From positions 1 to 39,103 of the forward strand of contig DYDG01000015.1 in NCBI GenBank assembly GCA_020717845.1: DNA of 39,103 nt, written 5' to 3'. Position 1 is the stretch's first letter. Each line of letters opens with the position of its first letter. A model generated the notes under the pieces. That model made no database searches. It saw only the letters and a list, made by a program, of their open reading frames with translations, and was not told the DNA's origin. Shown piece after piece: positions 25,401 through 32,895 of this stretch. This DNA comes from Marinifilum sp. Its GTDB lineage: Bacteria > UBA9089 > CG2-30-40-21. The translations under genes and the position numbers were made by a program.

Positions 25401-28196
25401 AACCTGAGCGGAGACTCCAAATACTCTTCAGAAGCACAGGCAACAACAAAGGATACGCAACCATTTTTCCCTTCAGAACTTAAGGCAATTGTAGGAGAGG
25501 ATGGCATTGAACTTTCATGGCAGGATAATTCGTCAAATGAAAGAGGATTCAGGATCGAACGCAAACATGATACTACTCAATTTGAAGAGATAGCCATGCT
25601 TGAGGCAAACAAAAGATATTATGAGGATAAAAACATCAGCCCCAAAACAACCTATATCTATCGTATCTATGCCTATAATGACATTGGTAATTCCCGTTAT
25701 AGCTACGAGGTCAAGGTAATTACACCAGCTCCACCAAATCCGCCATGTCTACCGGCTGAATTGAAAGGGATGGCGACAAGTCCGTCTCAGATAAACCTTT
25801 CATGGCTGGATAATTCCAGTGATGAGGAAGGGTTTGTTATCGAAAGAAAAATTCGTAAAAAATTCTATGAGATGGGAAGGGTATCGAAAAACAATACCAT
25901 ATTTACAGAGATAAACCTTATGCCAAAAACAGATTATACCTATCGGATAAGCAGTTACAACAGATTTGGTGCATCTGATTATTCCAATGAGATAACCATT
26001 ACTACCCTTGAGCCGCCCCTGCAGTCTCCAGATCAGCTTGTAGCAGCTGCAATTCATGATGGTTGCGTTCAGATTACATGGCAGGATAACTCTGATGGGG
26101 AAACAGGATTTATCATAGAGAAAGCATCACGGACAGGAGACTTTCAGGAGACAGCCATCATTGCTCCAGAGGGAATATCATATATGGATATCAAGCTCCT
26201 TCCTGACAGCATCTATCATTATCGGATACGAGCTGTTAAAGGGAACGAGTATTCAGGCTATTCAAATACAGCTATGGTTAGAACTCGCAATGCCCTTCCA
26301 AAACCGCCAGATAATCTGGTTCTGGTTACTACATCCAGAAATGGAATTACCATTGCATGGAAGGATAACTCTCTAAATGAGACAGGCTTCCGTATTGAAC
26401 GGGCAGATGGGACAAGTACTGAATATAAGACAATAGCAACCATTGGACAGGATATAAGAAGCCTTGAGGATAAAGATGTTCTGGGTGGAGCAAGTTATCA
26501 ATACCGTGTGGCTGCTTGCAATGAGATGGGTGAGTCTCAGATGTCAAATGTCCTGATTGCTGTTGCCCTTGCACCGGGTGAGATTAGCTTGCTGCAAAAA
26601 TCTATTCAGCACTCGCCTGGTCAGGAGGAATTTGCACCAAGATTGAAATGGAGCTTTCAAACCGGGCAGGGCATAAGAAACTCATCTGCTGTTCTTACAC
26701 AGGATGGAAAGATGTTTTTTGGCTCTACAGATGGTAAGGTTTATTGCCTTAAGGCAGGGACAGGGGAACAATTATGGGCTTATGAAACCCTGAAATCCAT
26801 TGTCTCTTCACCGGTATTGGATAATGATACAATATACGTGGGATCCCGAGATGGATATTTATACAGCCTGTCTACAGACGGCAGATTGAGATGGAAATAC
26901 TATGCTGGTGATTCTATTGAATCCTCTCCAACCATCCATAATGGGGTAGTATATGTTATCTCTGTCTCAGGAGACTTTTATGCTATTCTAACAAATGGTG
27001 ATGTCCGCTGGAGAATCCGGTTAAAGGGCATGGGATTTTCTTCACCTGTAATTGGGTTTGATGGCGGGATATTCGTTGGTGTCAATGGGGATCAAGACAC
27101 CAGTGCCCTTTATGCCCTTTCTGAAGAGGGAAAGATTATGTGGAAATACCCTATTGTTTATGGCATTCGAGCAGCAGCCGGGGTAGGTTATGATGGCTCT
27201 ATCTATGTAGGAGTTAAGGATAAAAACGGTGATAACCTCTATTCCTTTTCAGAGAGTGGTGATCTGAAATGGAAGTATGCCACATCAGGCTGGATAAATC
27301 AATCCATTATGGTTGGACCTGATGGCAACATATTCGTTGTCTCAAACGAGCCAACTGGAACAAGCAAAATCTATCGGATAAATGCTGTTGGGCAGCGTGA
27401 TTGGTCACGTCAGATTGGCTGGATATATTCTGCGGCTGCCATTGATTCTTCGGGTATAGTATATATCAGCGGGGAAAAAACCATATATGCCCTGGATAAT
27501 GATGGTGAGATTGTATGGGCATATACAGCAGATAGCCGTATTGCCTCCTCACCAGCTATAAGCAAGGATGGTATCGTGTATTTCGGCTGCATGGATGGAA
27601 AGATATATGCCTTAGAAAGAGGCAGCTCTCCTCCTGATGCACCTTCAGCCTTAAGTATAAAGGCTTGTTCATCTTCGTCAATAGAACTTTCATGGGTTGA
27701 TAATGCTAATGATGAAACAGGGTTTGTTATTGAGAGAAGGATTGGTGAGGATGAATTCAATGTGGTAACCACTGTCCCGGTAAATACAACTAAGTGGACA
27801 AATACCGGGCTTATGGCTGCTACCAGATATGAATACCGCATGTCAGCCTATAATGCCAGGTTTGAGTCAGATTATTCTGACTGCTGTGCCTGTAAAACAT
27901 TTCTTCAATCCTTAGAGGGGATAAAGAATGTGCAAATCATGGATACAGGTAAAGGCAATAGCCTTCAGATTAGCTGGAAAAATCCGAGCAATGACAACTT
28001 TTCCCATGTACGGATGTATCGTTCTATTATTCAGAGAGAAACCGGTAGCTTGATTAAAAATAACATCACTACTGATTATATTATAGATGAAAACCTTGTA
28101 GCTAATCTAATGTATTATTATACGCTCAGTGTTGTAGACAAGCATGGGATTGAGGTGTTATCGCAAGAACAATATTCTGGAGCAGTAAGCAAGTAA
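22458..28196 (+). CDS. Giant secreted PQQ-propeller and fibronectin-III protein (1912 aa)
   Basis: Signal peptide at residues 1-29 (CAVIIAYLLLSCLNLHA). Residues about 75-420 are PQQ-like repeats (GSLCAIDKETLRIKWKY, GNLYAIDRDGRLLWK), a beta-propeller. Ten fibronectin type III modules follow (about 428-1385), each with ITWxDNSxxExGFxIER and a YSYRVxAYNxxGxSxYSN strand. A second PQQ-like propeller spans about 1394-1717, and two more FN3 modules end the protein. There is no FlgD-like tail, unlike the other giants, so a different anchoring route is likely. Three 18-bp hairpin units sit just after the signal peptide. GGAGAG lies 9 bases before the ATG. It is followed 82 bases later by an HD-GYP regulator, possibly on the same transcript. 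Probable role: large extracellular scaffold or adhesin. Confidence 0.85.
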   Translation: MTINACINNKIRCAVIIAYLLLSCLNLHAVSSQIQGVGHSGGVSHSDEVSPSGNGIVSIKSLPQSSFARGVAISWPCLQQDAQHTGRSTLSGPDTMPIIKWRKHVHGYISGQPIVDESGRVYFCSSVGMFFVVKPDGSESSINLGSSVDSTCALGQSGTIYVLCKDGSLCAIDKETLRIKWKYAANVPCSWASPAVVGDIDEVIYFGTNDGNLYAIDRDGRLLWKVLLGASIQSTPAIDKSGIIYISSNLGSLHAVFPDGKIKWEKGIRVSPFSSPCISPDNEYIYVTTLDNTLAAIDKDGSINITEINSSIYSLPAFGHNQEIYIGTQDGLCIITPKGIQQVPTGDIFRSHPIVDAKGVVYIASRSGNIYAVLPDGMIKWKYQIGMTPGPISLGPGDTLYIGDRNGDVYGLVSIQKALSQKTQKEIKLPDSPKDLQISLKGLENTLFWKDTGNREDGFIIERKTPDSDYAEIVRVNKNITSFKDTNLSPAMDYSYRVCAYNSGGISKYSNESIITTPQMPPSAPLNLRVTVQGGTGTSLLWQDTSSNESGFLLERLKGTDDEGTYTELCRLTSNTVEYQDNNLLPDTDYSYRILAYNDAGLSGYSNECMVRTPQIPPSAPDMLVLMKFNKHEVTLSWRDKSQDEQGFILERMTDKGTWTILSTFSVLEPNSLQFIDKQIKLNNRYSYRICAYNPVGRSGYSNILEIHTIPNLPAIPTDLKAAFVSASGVLLTWMDNSANENGFKIVKAVKGQKDYKLVCTLAPNTTTYEDARIIPGTTYLYRIVSFNDFGRTEYSKPISITIPAAPPSKPENIEALLVESTRVKITWKDTSVVKRGSISVRGASSFKIQRKDPGKEGFETIAAVGPGSIYYTDTNLLPDTNYSYQVISCNKDGEGVSDAVNIKTSRGLPQPPSGLKIMDVSQTDISLSWAGNCSETGFRVERRKGNTPYEEIAIMGADITSYRDTDVISNTTYSYRVCAYNLSGDSKYSSEAQATTKDTQPFFPSELKAIVGEDGIELSWQDNSSNERGFRIERKHDTTQFEEIAMLEANKRYYEDKNISPKTTYIYRIYAYNDIGNSRYSYEVKVITPAPPNPPCLPAELKGMATSPSQINLSWLDNSSDEEGFVIERKIRKKFYEMGRVSKNNTIFTEINLMPKTDYTYRISSYNRFGASDYSNEITITTLEPPLQSPDQLVAAAIHDGCVQITWQDNSDGETGFIIEKASRTGDFQETAIIAPEGISYMDIKLLPDSIYHYRIRAVKGNEYSGYSNTAMVRTRNALPKPPDNLVLVTTSRNGITIAWKDNSLNETGFRIERADGTSTEYKTIATIGQDIRSLEDKDVLGGASYQYRVAACNEMGESQMSNVLIAVALAPGEISLLQKSIQHSPGQEEFAPRLKWSFQTGQGIRNSSAVLTQDGKMFFGSTDGKVYCLKAGTGEQLWAYETLKSIVSSPVLDNDTIYVGSRDGYLYSLSTDGRLRWKYYAGDSIESSPTIHNGVVYVISVSGDFYAILTNGDVRWRIRLKGMGFSSPVIGFDGGIFVGVNGDQDTSALYALSEEGKIMWKYPIVYGIRAAAGVGYDGSIYVGVKDKNGDNLYSFSESGDLKWKYATSGWINQSIMVGPDGNIFVVSNEPTGTSKIYRINAVGQRDWSRQIGWIYSAAAIDSSGIVYISGEKTIYALDNDGEIVWAYTADSRIASSPAISKDGIVYFGCMDGKIYALERGSSPPDAPSALSIKACSSSSIELSWVDNANDETGFVIERRIGEDEFNVVTTVPVNTTKWTNTGLMAATRYEYRMSAYNARFESDYSDCCACKTFLQSLEGIKNVQIMDTGKGNSLQISWKNPSNDNFSHVRMYRSIIQRETGSLIKNNITTDYIIDENLVANLMYYYTLSVVDKHGIEVLSQEQYSGAVSK
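22563..22616 (-). repeat. Three in-frame 18-bp hairpin units after the signal peptide
   Basis: The units encode GVGHSG, GVSHSD and EVSPSG (residues 36-53). Read on the minus strand each is GCCA-like, then stem GAGTG, a 3-base loop GCY, stem CACTC and one more base; the third unit is degenerate. This is the same layout as the intergenic units at 11312-11329 and 13034-13051, but with different, still complementary stem bases. Confidence 0.8.
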
Positions 28197-28197
28197 T

Positions 28198-28241
28198 ACA
28201 AGCTTCAGGCTTGTGAACAGTAATGCGAGCTTCCAGCTTGC
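28198..28241. repeat. Twin hairpins downstream of the PQQ/FN3 gene
   Basis: ACAAGC-TTCAG-GCTTGT (28198-28214) and GCGAGC-TTCCA-GCTTGC (28225-28241) are tandem hairpins starting 2 bases after the stop. Core and loop resemble AACAGGC-TTCCA-GCCTGTT at 11170-11188, while the stems differ but remain paired. They may stabilise or end the upstream message before the HD-GYP gene. Confidence 0.6.
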
Positions 28242-28278
28242 ATATATCGTTGAAATAATAATAAAGGGAGCAATTTTC

Positions 28279-29811
28279 ATGGAACTATTACCAAACATTC
28301 TATTTGTAGATGACGACACAGATATTCTTGAGCTTTATCATATCACCTTGCAGAATGAGACAATAAATATTTATACCGCACCCAATGGGTTTGATGCCTG
28401 CAAAACAGCAGAAAGGTGTAAGATAGATGTTGCCTTTATAGATTTAATGATGCCTGGCTTGAATGGGATAGAGACATTCCAGCGGCTAAAGGACATAAAC
28501 CCTGATATAGATGTGGTTATGCTTACAGCTTATGGCTCTGTTGAGTCTGCGGTTGATGCAATGAAAAAAGGGGCATATGATTATCTCCATAAACCTCTTG
28601 AAATAGATAAGCTCAAGACAACAATAAAGAATATAATTCAGAAGAGACAGCTTTCCTTTAATCTGGATAAAAAGATAGCTGAACTTTCGGCTATACATGA
28701 AGCCACAAGGATATTAAGCTCAACCACAGATTTTGATGACCTTGCTTCAGTGATTATGAGCACAATTGTCAGGGTTATGCATGCTGATGAGGGCATGTTG
28801 ATGCTTTTAGATAAGACAGATGATGAGCTTTATATCAAGATAGGCAAAGGGATTAGTGAAGAGATTATCAGAGAGCAGAGGATAAAAAGGGGTGAGGATG
28901 TAGCTGGCTGGGTGTTGGAGCAGAATGAGCCATTACTCATGGCTGGCAATAATATAGCTGCTGACCCAAGGTTTATTAAGGTAACAAAGCGACAGGAGAT
29001 ACTGTCATCTATATACGTCCCTTTTCAGATTAGAGATGATGCTGCTGGTGTTTTAGTCATAAATAGAACAAAATCGAGAATAATCTTTAATATGGATGAC
29101 TTGATGCTTACCTCTATATTTGCGACAGAGATTGGGAGTGCTATCGAACGATCCAGTACCTATGCTACCTTAGAGGAAAAGATGGCTGAATTGATAGATT
29201 TGAATGCCAAGCTCAAGGATTTATTCTTAAATACGGTTAAAGCATTATCATCAGCCATTGATGCCAAGGATCCATATACCATGGGGCATTCATCTCAAGT
29301 GCAGAGGCATGTGATAGCTATTGCCAATGAAATGGATTTCCCTCAAGATGAGAAAAACCTCATGGGAATAATCGGACTTCTTCATGATATTGGCAAGATA
29401 GGGATAAAAGACGGGGTTCTTACAAAACCAGGTGTTTTAGAGCAGGATGAATGGGAACAGATAAAAAAGCACCCATCCATTGGCTCAGAGATAATCAAGC
29501 ATATAGATATGTTTGAGGATGTATCTGAGATAATCCTGTGTCATCATGAGCGATACGATGGCAAGGGTTATCCATGTGGCTTAAAGGGTGAGCAAATCCC
29601 ACTCAAGTCAAGGATATTGAGCGTGGCTGATGCCTTTGATGCTATGGTATCCAAACGCCCCTACCGCGACTCAATGCCAAGAGAAAAGGCAATCATGGAG
29701 ATTAAAGCTGGTTCAGGCACCCAGTTTGATCCCCATGTAGTGGTTTTCTTTTTGCAAGTTCTGAAAAAAGAAGATATGGCAATAAGGGCAATAGAGGATT
29801 TGGTGGCATGA
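28279..29811 (+). CDS. Response regulator with REC, GAF and HD-GYP domains (510 aa)
   Basis: The receiver domain (1-120) has the acidic pocket Asp11/Asp12, phospho-acceptor Asp55 (AFIDLMMPG), Thr83 and Lys105, all intact. A short coiled coil and a GAF domain (about 155-310) follow, then HD-GYP with LLHDIGKIGIKDGVL, CHHERYDGKGYP and VADAFDAMVSKRPYR, so catalytic and GYP motifs are present. HD-GYP proteins hydrolyse cyclic di-GMP and control attachment and surface structures. The start at 28279 is chosen because of GGGAG upstream and because REC begins at once; the frame extends 22 codons upstream without support. Position behind the giant PQQ/FN3 gene suggests joint control of surface behaviour. 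The cognate histidine kinase is not in the window. Confidence 0.93.
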   Translation: MELLPNILFVDDDTDILELYHITLQNETINIYTAPNGFDACKTAERCKIDVAFIDLMMPGLNGIETFQRLKDINPDIDVVMLTAYGSVESAVDAMKKGAYDYLHKPLEIDKLKTTIKNIIQKRQLSFNLDKKIAELSAIHEATRILSSTTDFDDLASVIMSTIVRVMHADEGMLMLLDKTDDELYIKIGKGISEEIIREQRIKRGEDVAGWVLEQNEPLLMAGNNIAADPRFIKVTKRQEILSSIYVPFQIRDDAAGVLVINRTKSRIIFNMDDLMLTSIFATEIGSAIERSSTYATLEEKMAELIDLNAKLKDLFLNTVKALSSAIDAKDPYTMGHSSQVQRHVIAIANEMDFPQDEKNLMGIIGLLHDIGKIGIKDGVLTKPGVLEQDEWEQIKKHPSIGSEIIKHIDMFEDVSEIILCHHERYDGKGYPCGLKGEQIPLKSRILSVADAFDAMVSKRPYRDSMPREKAIMEIKAGSGTQFDPHVVVFFLQVLKKEDMAIRAIEDLVA

Positions 29812-29814
29812 TAC

Positions 29815-29971
29815 ACCTCAAACGGCCACAAATTGTGATTTTTCGCTGGCTCTGAACATCGATAGCTGCGTTGCTCAGGTTCGAAATAGCATAGGCTATT
29901 ACTCACCTTCGCACCTTGCTATCGATGCCCATTGCTCACCGAAAAAATTTACAATCTATGACCGTTTGAGG
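29815..29971. repeat. Near-complete 157-bp palindrome after the HD-GYP gene
   Basis: Arms start ACCTCAAACGG and end CCGTTTGAGGT, continue through an ATTGT-containing stretch and TTTTTCG, a CATCGATAGC/GCTATCGATG stem, and meet at AATAGC-ATAG-GCTATT near 29893. The whole segment can fold as one long interrupted cruciform or RNA hairpin. It lies 4 bases after the HD-GYP stop and may serve as terminator, though its size suggests a mobile palindromic element. Confidence 0.65.
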
Positions 29972-30010
29972 TATAATTGACTCATTCATCATCTGACTAC
30001 TATTTTTCTC

Positions 30011-30039
30011 TTGACAAAATCAATATGATATGGTATTAT
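30011..30039 (+). promoter_or_regulatory. Promoter of tRNA-Gly
   Basis: TTGACA (30011-30016), 17 bases, TATTAT (30034-30039) with an extended TG. The expected start point lies a few bases before the mature tRNA at 30051. Confidence 0.85.
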
Positions 30040-30050
30040 ATTTCTTATTA

Positions 30051-30125
<75 letters not shown>

Positions 30126-30198
30126 ACTTTTAATTTATCCAACCAAATGATAACTAAAAAATCTTACAATTTGTGCTATCAATACAAGGCAGGGAAAA

Positions 30199-30666
30199 AT
30201 GAAAATCAGAAAGGTTGATATTCGAGAAGTCCCTCTTATTCAGGCAATTATTAATCAATATGCCAAAAGGGGAAAACTATTGCCAAGGGCATTAGGGGAT
30301 ATTTATGAGAGCATACGGGATTATTTTGTGGCTGAAGTAGATGGAAAGATAGTTGGGTGCTGTGCCCTTCATGTTGTTTGGGAAAACATTGCTGAGGTTA
30401 AGTCTCTGGCTGTATTAAAGGAGTTTTCTGGCCAGGGGATAGGCTCGGAATTGTTAAGTTCTGCCCTCAAAGAAGCCAAATCATTGGGAATAACAAAGGT
30501 TTTCACATTGACCTATGAACAGAATTTCTTCTCCAAAAAAGGATTTAACCCCATCCCCTCATCCTCCCTGCCACATAAAATCTGGGGTGAGTGTATCCGC
30601 TGCCCATTGTTTCCAAATTGTAAAGAGGTTGCTATGGAGTATGTTTTTGAGGAGGCGGCAGAATAA
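30199..30666 (+). CDS. argA: GNAT acetyltransferase, short ArgA-type N-acetylglutamate synthase (155 aa)
   Basis: A single GNAT domain. The start IRKVDIREVPLIQAIINQYAKRGKLLPRAL, then FVAEVDGKIVGCCALHVVWENIAEVKSLAV, the acetyl-CoA loop EFSGQGIGSELL and FSKKGF match the short stand-alone N-acetylglutamate synthases that begin arginine synthesis. The terminal CIRCPLFPNCKEVAM cysteine cluster is also typical of that group. It stands alone here, with no other arg gene nearby, so the assignment rests on sequence only. AGGGA precedes the ATG by a few bases. It could be co-transcribed with the tRNA upstream. Confidence 0.75.
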   Translation: MKIRKVDIREVPLIQAIINQYAKRGKLLPRALGDIYESIRDYFVAEVDGKIVGCCALHVVWENIAEVKSLAVLKEFSGQGIGSELLSSALKEAKSLGITKVFTLTYEQNFFSKKGFNPIPSSSLPHKIWGECIRCPLFPNCKEVAMEYVFEEAAE

Positions 30667-30667
30667 C

Positions 30668-30871
30668 TGGTAGTGTCCAATTTACCATAGAGACACAGAG
30701 ATCGCAGAGAAGTGTATCCAAGCAATATGAAAAACTATGAATAACCACGAAAGAAACACGAATTAAATCCACATTATTAGTGAAAATTCGTGGCTAATCT
30801 CTGTGTACTCTGCGTCTCTGCGGTAAGAAAATCTCAAAATTAATAAAGTAAGCTAATATAGGACACTACCA
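30668..30871. mobile_element. MITE-like element with TGGTAGTGTCC ends
   Basis: TGGTAGTGTCC at 30668-30678 is exactly inverted at 30861-30871. Nested inside are further inverted pairs (ACCACGAA with TTCGTGG; GAGACACAGAG with TCTCTGTGTACTC) and TGCGTCTCTGCGGT (30811-30824), shared with the repeat at 20137-20300. The ends contain TA next to GTGTC, as does the element at 35550-35678, which fits insertion at TA by an IS630/Tc1-type transposase (inference). No coding capacity. Confidence 0.55.
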
Positions 30872-31046
30872 AAAATCTGCGAGAATCTGCATGCAAAACA
30901 AAGTAAAAATTTCAGCATTTTTCGTATATTTGCAGTAAAGCACCTTAATTGCACAGGTCGAAATATTTCCATAATGAGCAAAAGTGAAGGTAACACATCC
31001 AAAATGCTCCAAAAGCAAATTTTATCAGTATACCTTATAGAGGTTT
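30872..31046. other. Intergenic stretch between MITE and intron domain V
   Basis: AT-rich, without a frame or RNA gene that I can recognise. It would be the place for other group II intron domains, but I see none, nor any trace of a reverse transcriptase. Confidence 0.4.
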
Positions 31047-31118
31047 GAGTTGTGTGCGGGGAAATCCGCTTGCATAGTTTTTAGAGGGCAAGGGAGGCGT
31101 GATCCTTCTAATCTAATC
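31047..31118 (+). ncRNA. Orphan group II intron domain V and VI remnant
   Basis: Bases 31047-31080 have the exact 34-base layout of group II intron domain V: a 7-bp lower helix (GAGTTGT with ATAGTTT, several G-U pairs), a 2-base bulge (TT), then a 5-bp upper helix GCGGG/TCCGC closed by GAAA. The following AGAGGGCAAGGGAGGCGTGATCC-like stretch and CTAATCTAATC resemble domain VI with its branch-point A. The catalytic triad reads AGT instead of AGC, so splicing activity is doubtful. The start codon of the next gene lies 15 bases downstream. No intron-encoded protein is present in the window. Confidence 0.6.
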
Positions 31119-31132
31119 GGTGGAGGAAGAGA

Positions 31133-32815
31133 ATGTTTACTCGCAAAATAGTAGCTGTTAATTTTGAATATGTTCCGTCTGTACAAGTTGGTGGTTTAGC
31201 AAATATAGTTGGTACACTACCTGCGTATAAAAAAATATCAAATCTCTTGTTGTTGCTGATGTTGCTCTTTACTTTATCAACCAGTTGTGTAATAGCACCT
31301 GCGGCTGCATCTGTATCTAAGCAGCAAAAGTCTCTTTTATTCTGGGATAAGTCCGCTGGTACTCCTGCTATGCGGTTTGAAGCGGCAAAAAGTTCAATAC
31401 CAGAATTGATTGCATTTGTCAGGCAGATGCCAAAGGGTGCTGACCTGCACAACCATGTGAGCGGTGCAACATACAGTGATTATATTCTTGATTCAGCAGA
31501 AAAAAATGGACTCTCATATGATCTGGGAACTAATCTCTTTTTTAATCCTAATGATCCTACCTATAAACCGGTTAATCCTGTATCCATAGCGGATCTAAAA
31601 AAGAATTCGGTCTACCTTGCCCAGTTTCTAAATATTTATAGTATGAGGGGATGGTTTCCCAATACAGCAAATGGCCATGACCATTTTTTTGATACTTTCA
31701 ATTTTATGTGGTCTGGTCTACGTACCAATGATGATATGATCCTGGAAGTAGCCAGGCGGAACATCTATGAAAATGTCCAGTACCTTGAATTGATGGTTGG
31801 TTCAATACCGAATGAGGTATTTGCTCTCTTTAACCAGACAGCCCTGGATTTTGATATTAATAATCTCGACAAAGCATATGACCAGGCTGTTGCTGCTCTT
31901 AAAATCGCTTTCTTTGATGTGGATGCCTCAATCCGTGATTTTATGGACGCACGGGAAAAGAACCTGAAAGACAATGGAATATTGATCGGTCTGGGTCAAG
32001 ATATCCAGATTCGCTATCTCCAGCAGCTTAAACGTTCTACAGATGATATGCGAAACTTCTTTCTTTCCGCGTTTTGTTCTGTATATGCGACTAAAGTCGA
32101 TAGCCGGTTAGTTGGTGTAAACCTGGTTCAGGCCGAGGATACCCCCCTTTCCAGGACTTATTTTAATGATGAGATGACAATCCTCAATTATATATGGAAC
32201 AAAATGGACAAGCCGCTTTTTAGCCTGCACGCCGGTGAACTGGTTTTAAGAGAATCCCCTATTGAATCCATGCAGTCCCGGATTAGTGATACCATTAAGA
32301 AGGGTCATGCATTAAGAATTGGTCATGGCGTCTCAGTGGCCTGGGAACAGGATGTAGCCGGGCTTCTTTCCTATATGCGAGATAACCATATTCTTGTTGA
32401 AATCTGCCTTTCCAGCAACGAAGCTATCCTCGGCGTCAAAGACAATGAACATCCCTTTAGCCTCTATCGTAAAGCTGGTGTTCCAACTGCTATTTGTTCC
32501 GATGATGAAGGGGTTAGCCGCGGTAATTTAACTCTCGAATATGTCAAGGCTATTGATCGATATAAGTTAAGTTATGCGGAAGTCAAGGATTTATCCCGCA
32601 ACAGCATTGAATACAGCTTCCTGCCCGGTCAAAGCCTTTATGTTAATCATGATTACACTAAAATCCGTGATGAATTCAAGGGAATGGAGAAAATCGATTG
32701 GCATCCGACCGAAGCTGCGCAACAGCTTTTGAATGAAAATCTTAAACTGGAACGCGAATATAAATTGGAGCGACAGTATGTGATTTTTGAGAATAATCTG
32801 ATAAAAGGGAAGTAG
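31133..32815 (+). CDS. Exported adenosine-deaminase-like hydrolase with chimeric N-terminus (560 aa)
   Basis: The body is a PF00962 adenosine/AMP deaminase-type metal hydrolase: LHNHVSG (His106, His108), HAGE (His366, Glu369), RIGHG, then SSNEAILG, EHPFSLYRKAGVPTAICSDDEG (Asp457, Asp458). All metal and catalytic positions appear present. A hydrophobic segment near residues 35-60 (NLLLLLMLLFTLSTSC) looks like an export or lipoprotein signal, giving a periplasmic or secreted enzyme. The first 30 residues (KIVAVNFEYVPSVQVGGLANIVGTLP) instead resemble the N-terminus of GT5 glycogen/starch synthases. GGAGG at 31122-31126 supports the ATG at 31133, but the ancestral start may have been nearer the signal. 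Substrate is probably a purine nucleoside (family knowledge). Confidence 0.8.
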   Translation: MFTRKIVAVNFEYVPSVQVGGLANIVGTLPAYKKISNLLLLLMLLFTLSTSCVIAPAAASVSKQQKSLLFWDKSAGTPAMRFEAAKSSIPELIAFVRQMPKGADLHNHVSGATYSDYILDSAEKNGLSYDLGTNLFFNPNDPTYKPVNPVSIADLKKNSVYLAQFLNIYSMRGWFPNTANGHDHFFDTFNFMWSGLRTNDDMILEVARRNIYENVQYLELMVGSIPNEVFALFNQTALDFDINNLDKAYDQAVAALKIAFFDVDASIRDFMDAREKNLKDNGILIGLGQDIQIRYLQQLKRSTDDMRNFFLSAFCSVYATKVDSRLVGVNLVQAEDTPLSRTYFNDEMTILNYIWNKMDKPLFSLHAGELVLRESPIESMQSRISDTIKKGHALRIGHGVSVAWEQDVAGLLSYMRDNHILVEICLSSNEAILGVKDNEHPFSLYRKAGVPTAICSDDEGVSRGNLTLEYVKAIDRYKLSYAEVKDLSRNSIEYSFLPGQSLYVNHDYTKIRDEFKGMEKIDWHPTEAAQQLLNENLKLEREYKLERQYVIFENNLIKGK

Positions 32816-32895
32816 TAGAAAGAAATAGGAAGTCGCATCTTACAGAAGCTGGCACTGTGACTATTCAATTTCTGAAATATATCACAGGAAAACCG

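Noticed and set aside
27410-27841. A 143-residue minus-strand frame inside the PQQ/FN3 gene
   Set aside because: It mirrors the codon pattern of the repeat-rich plus-strand gene and has no ribosome binding site or recognisable domain.
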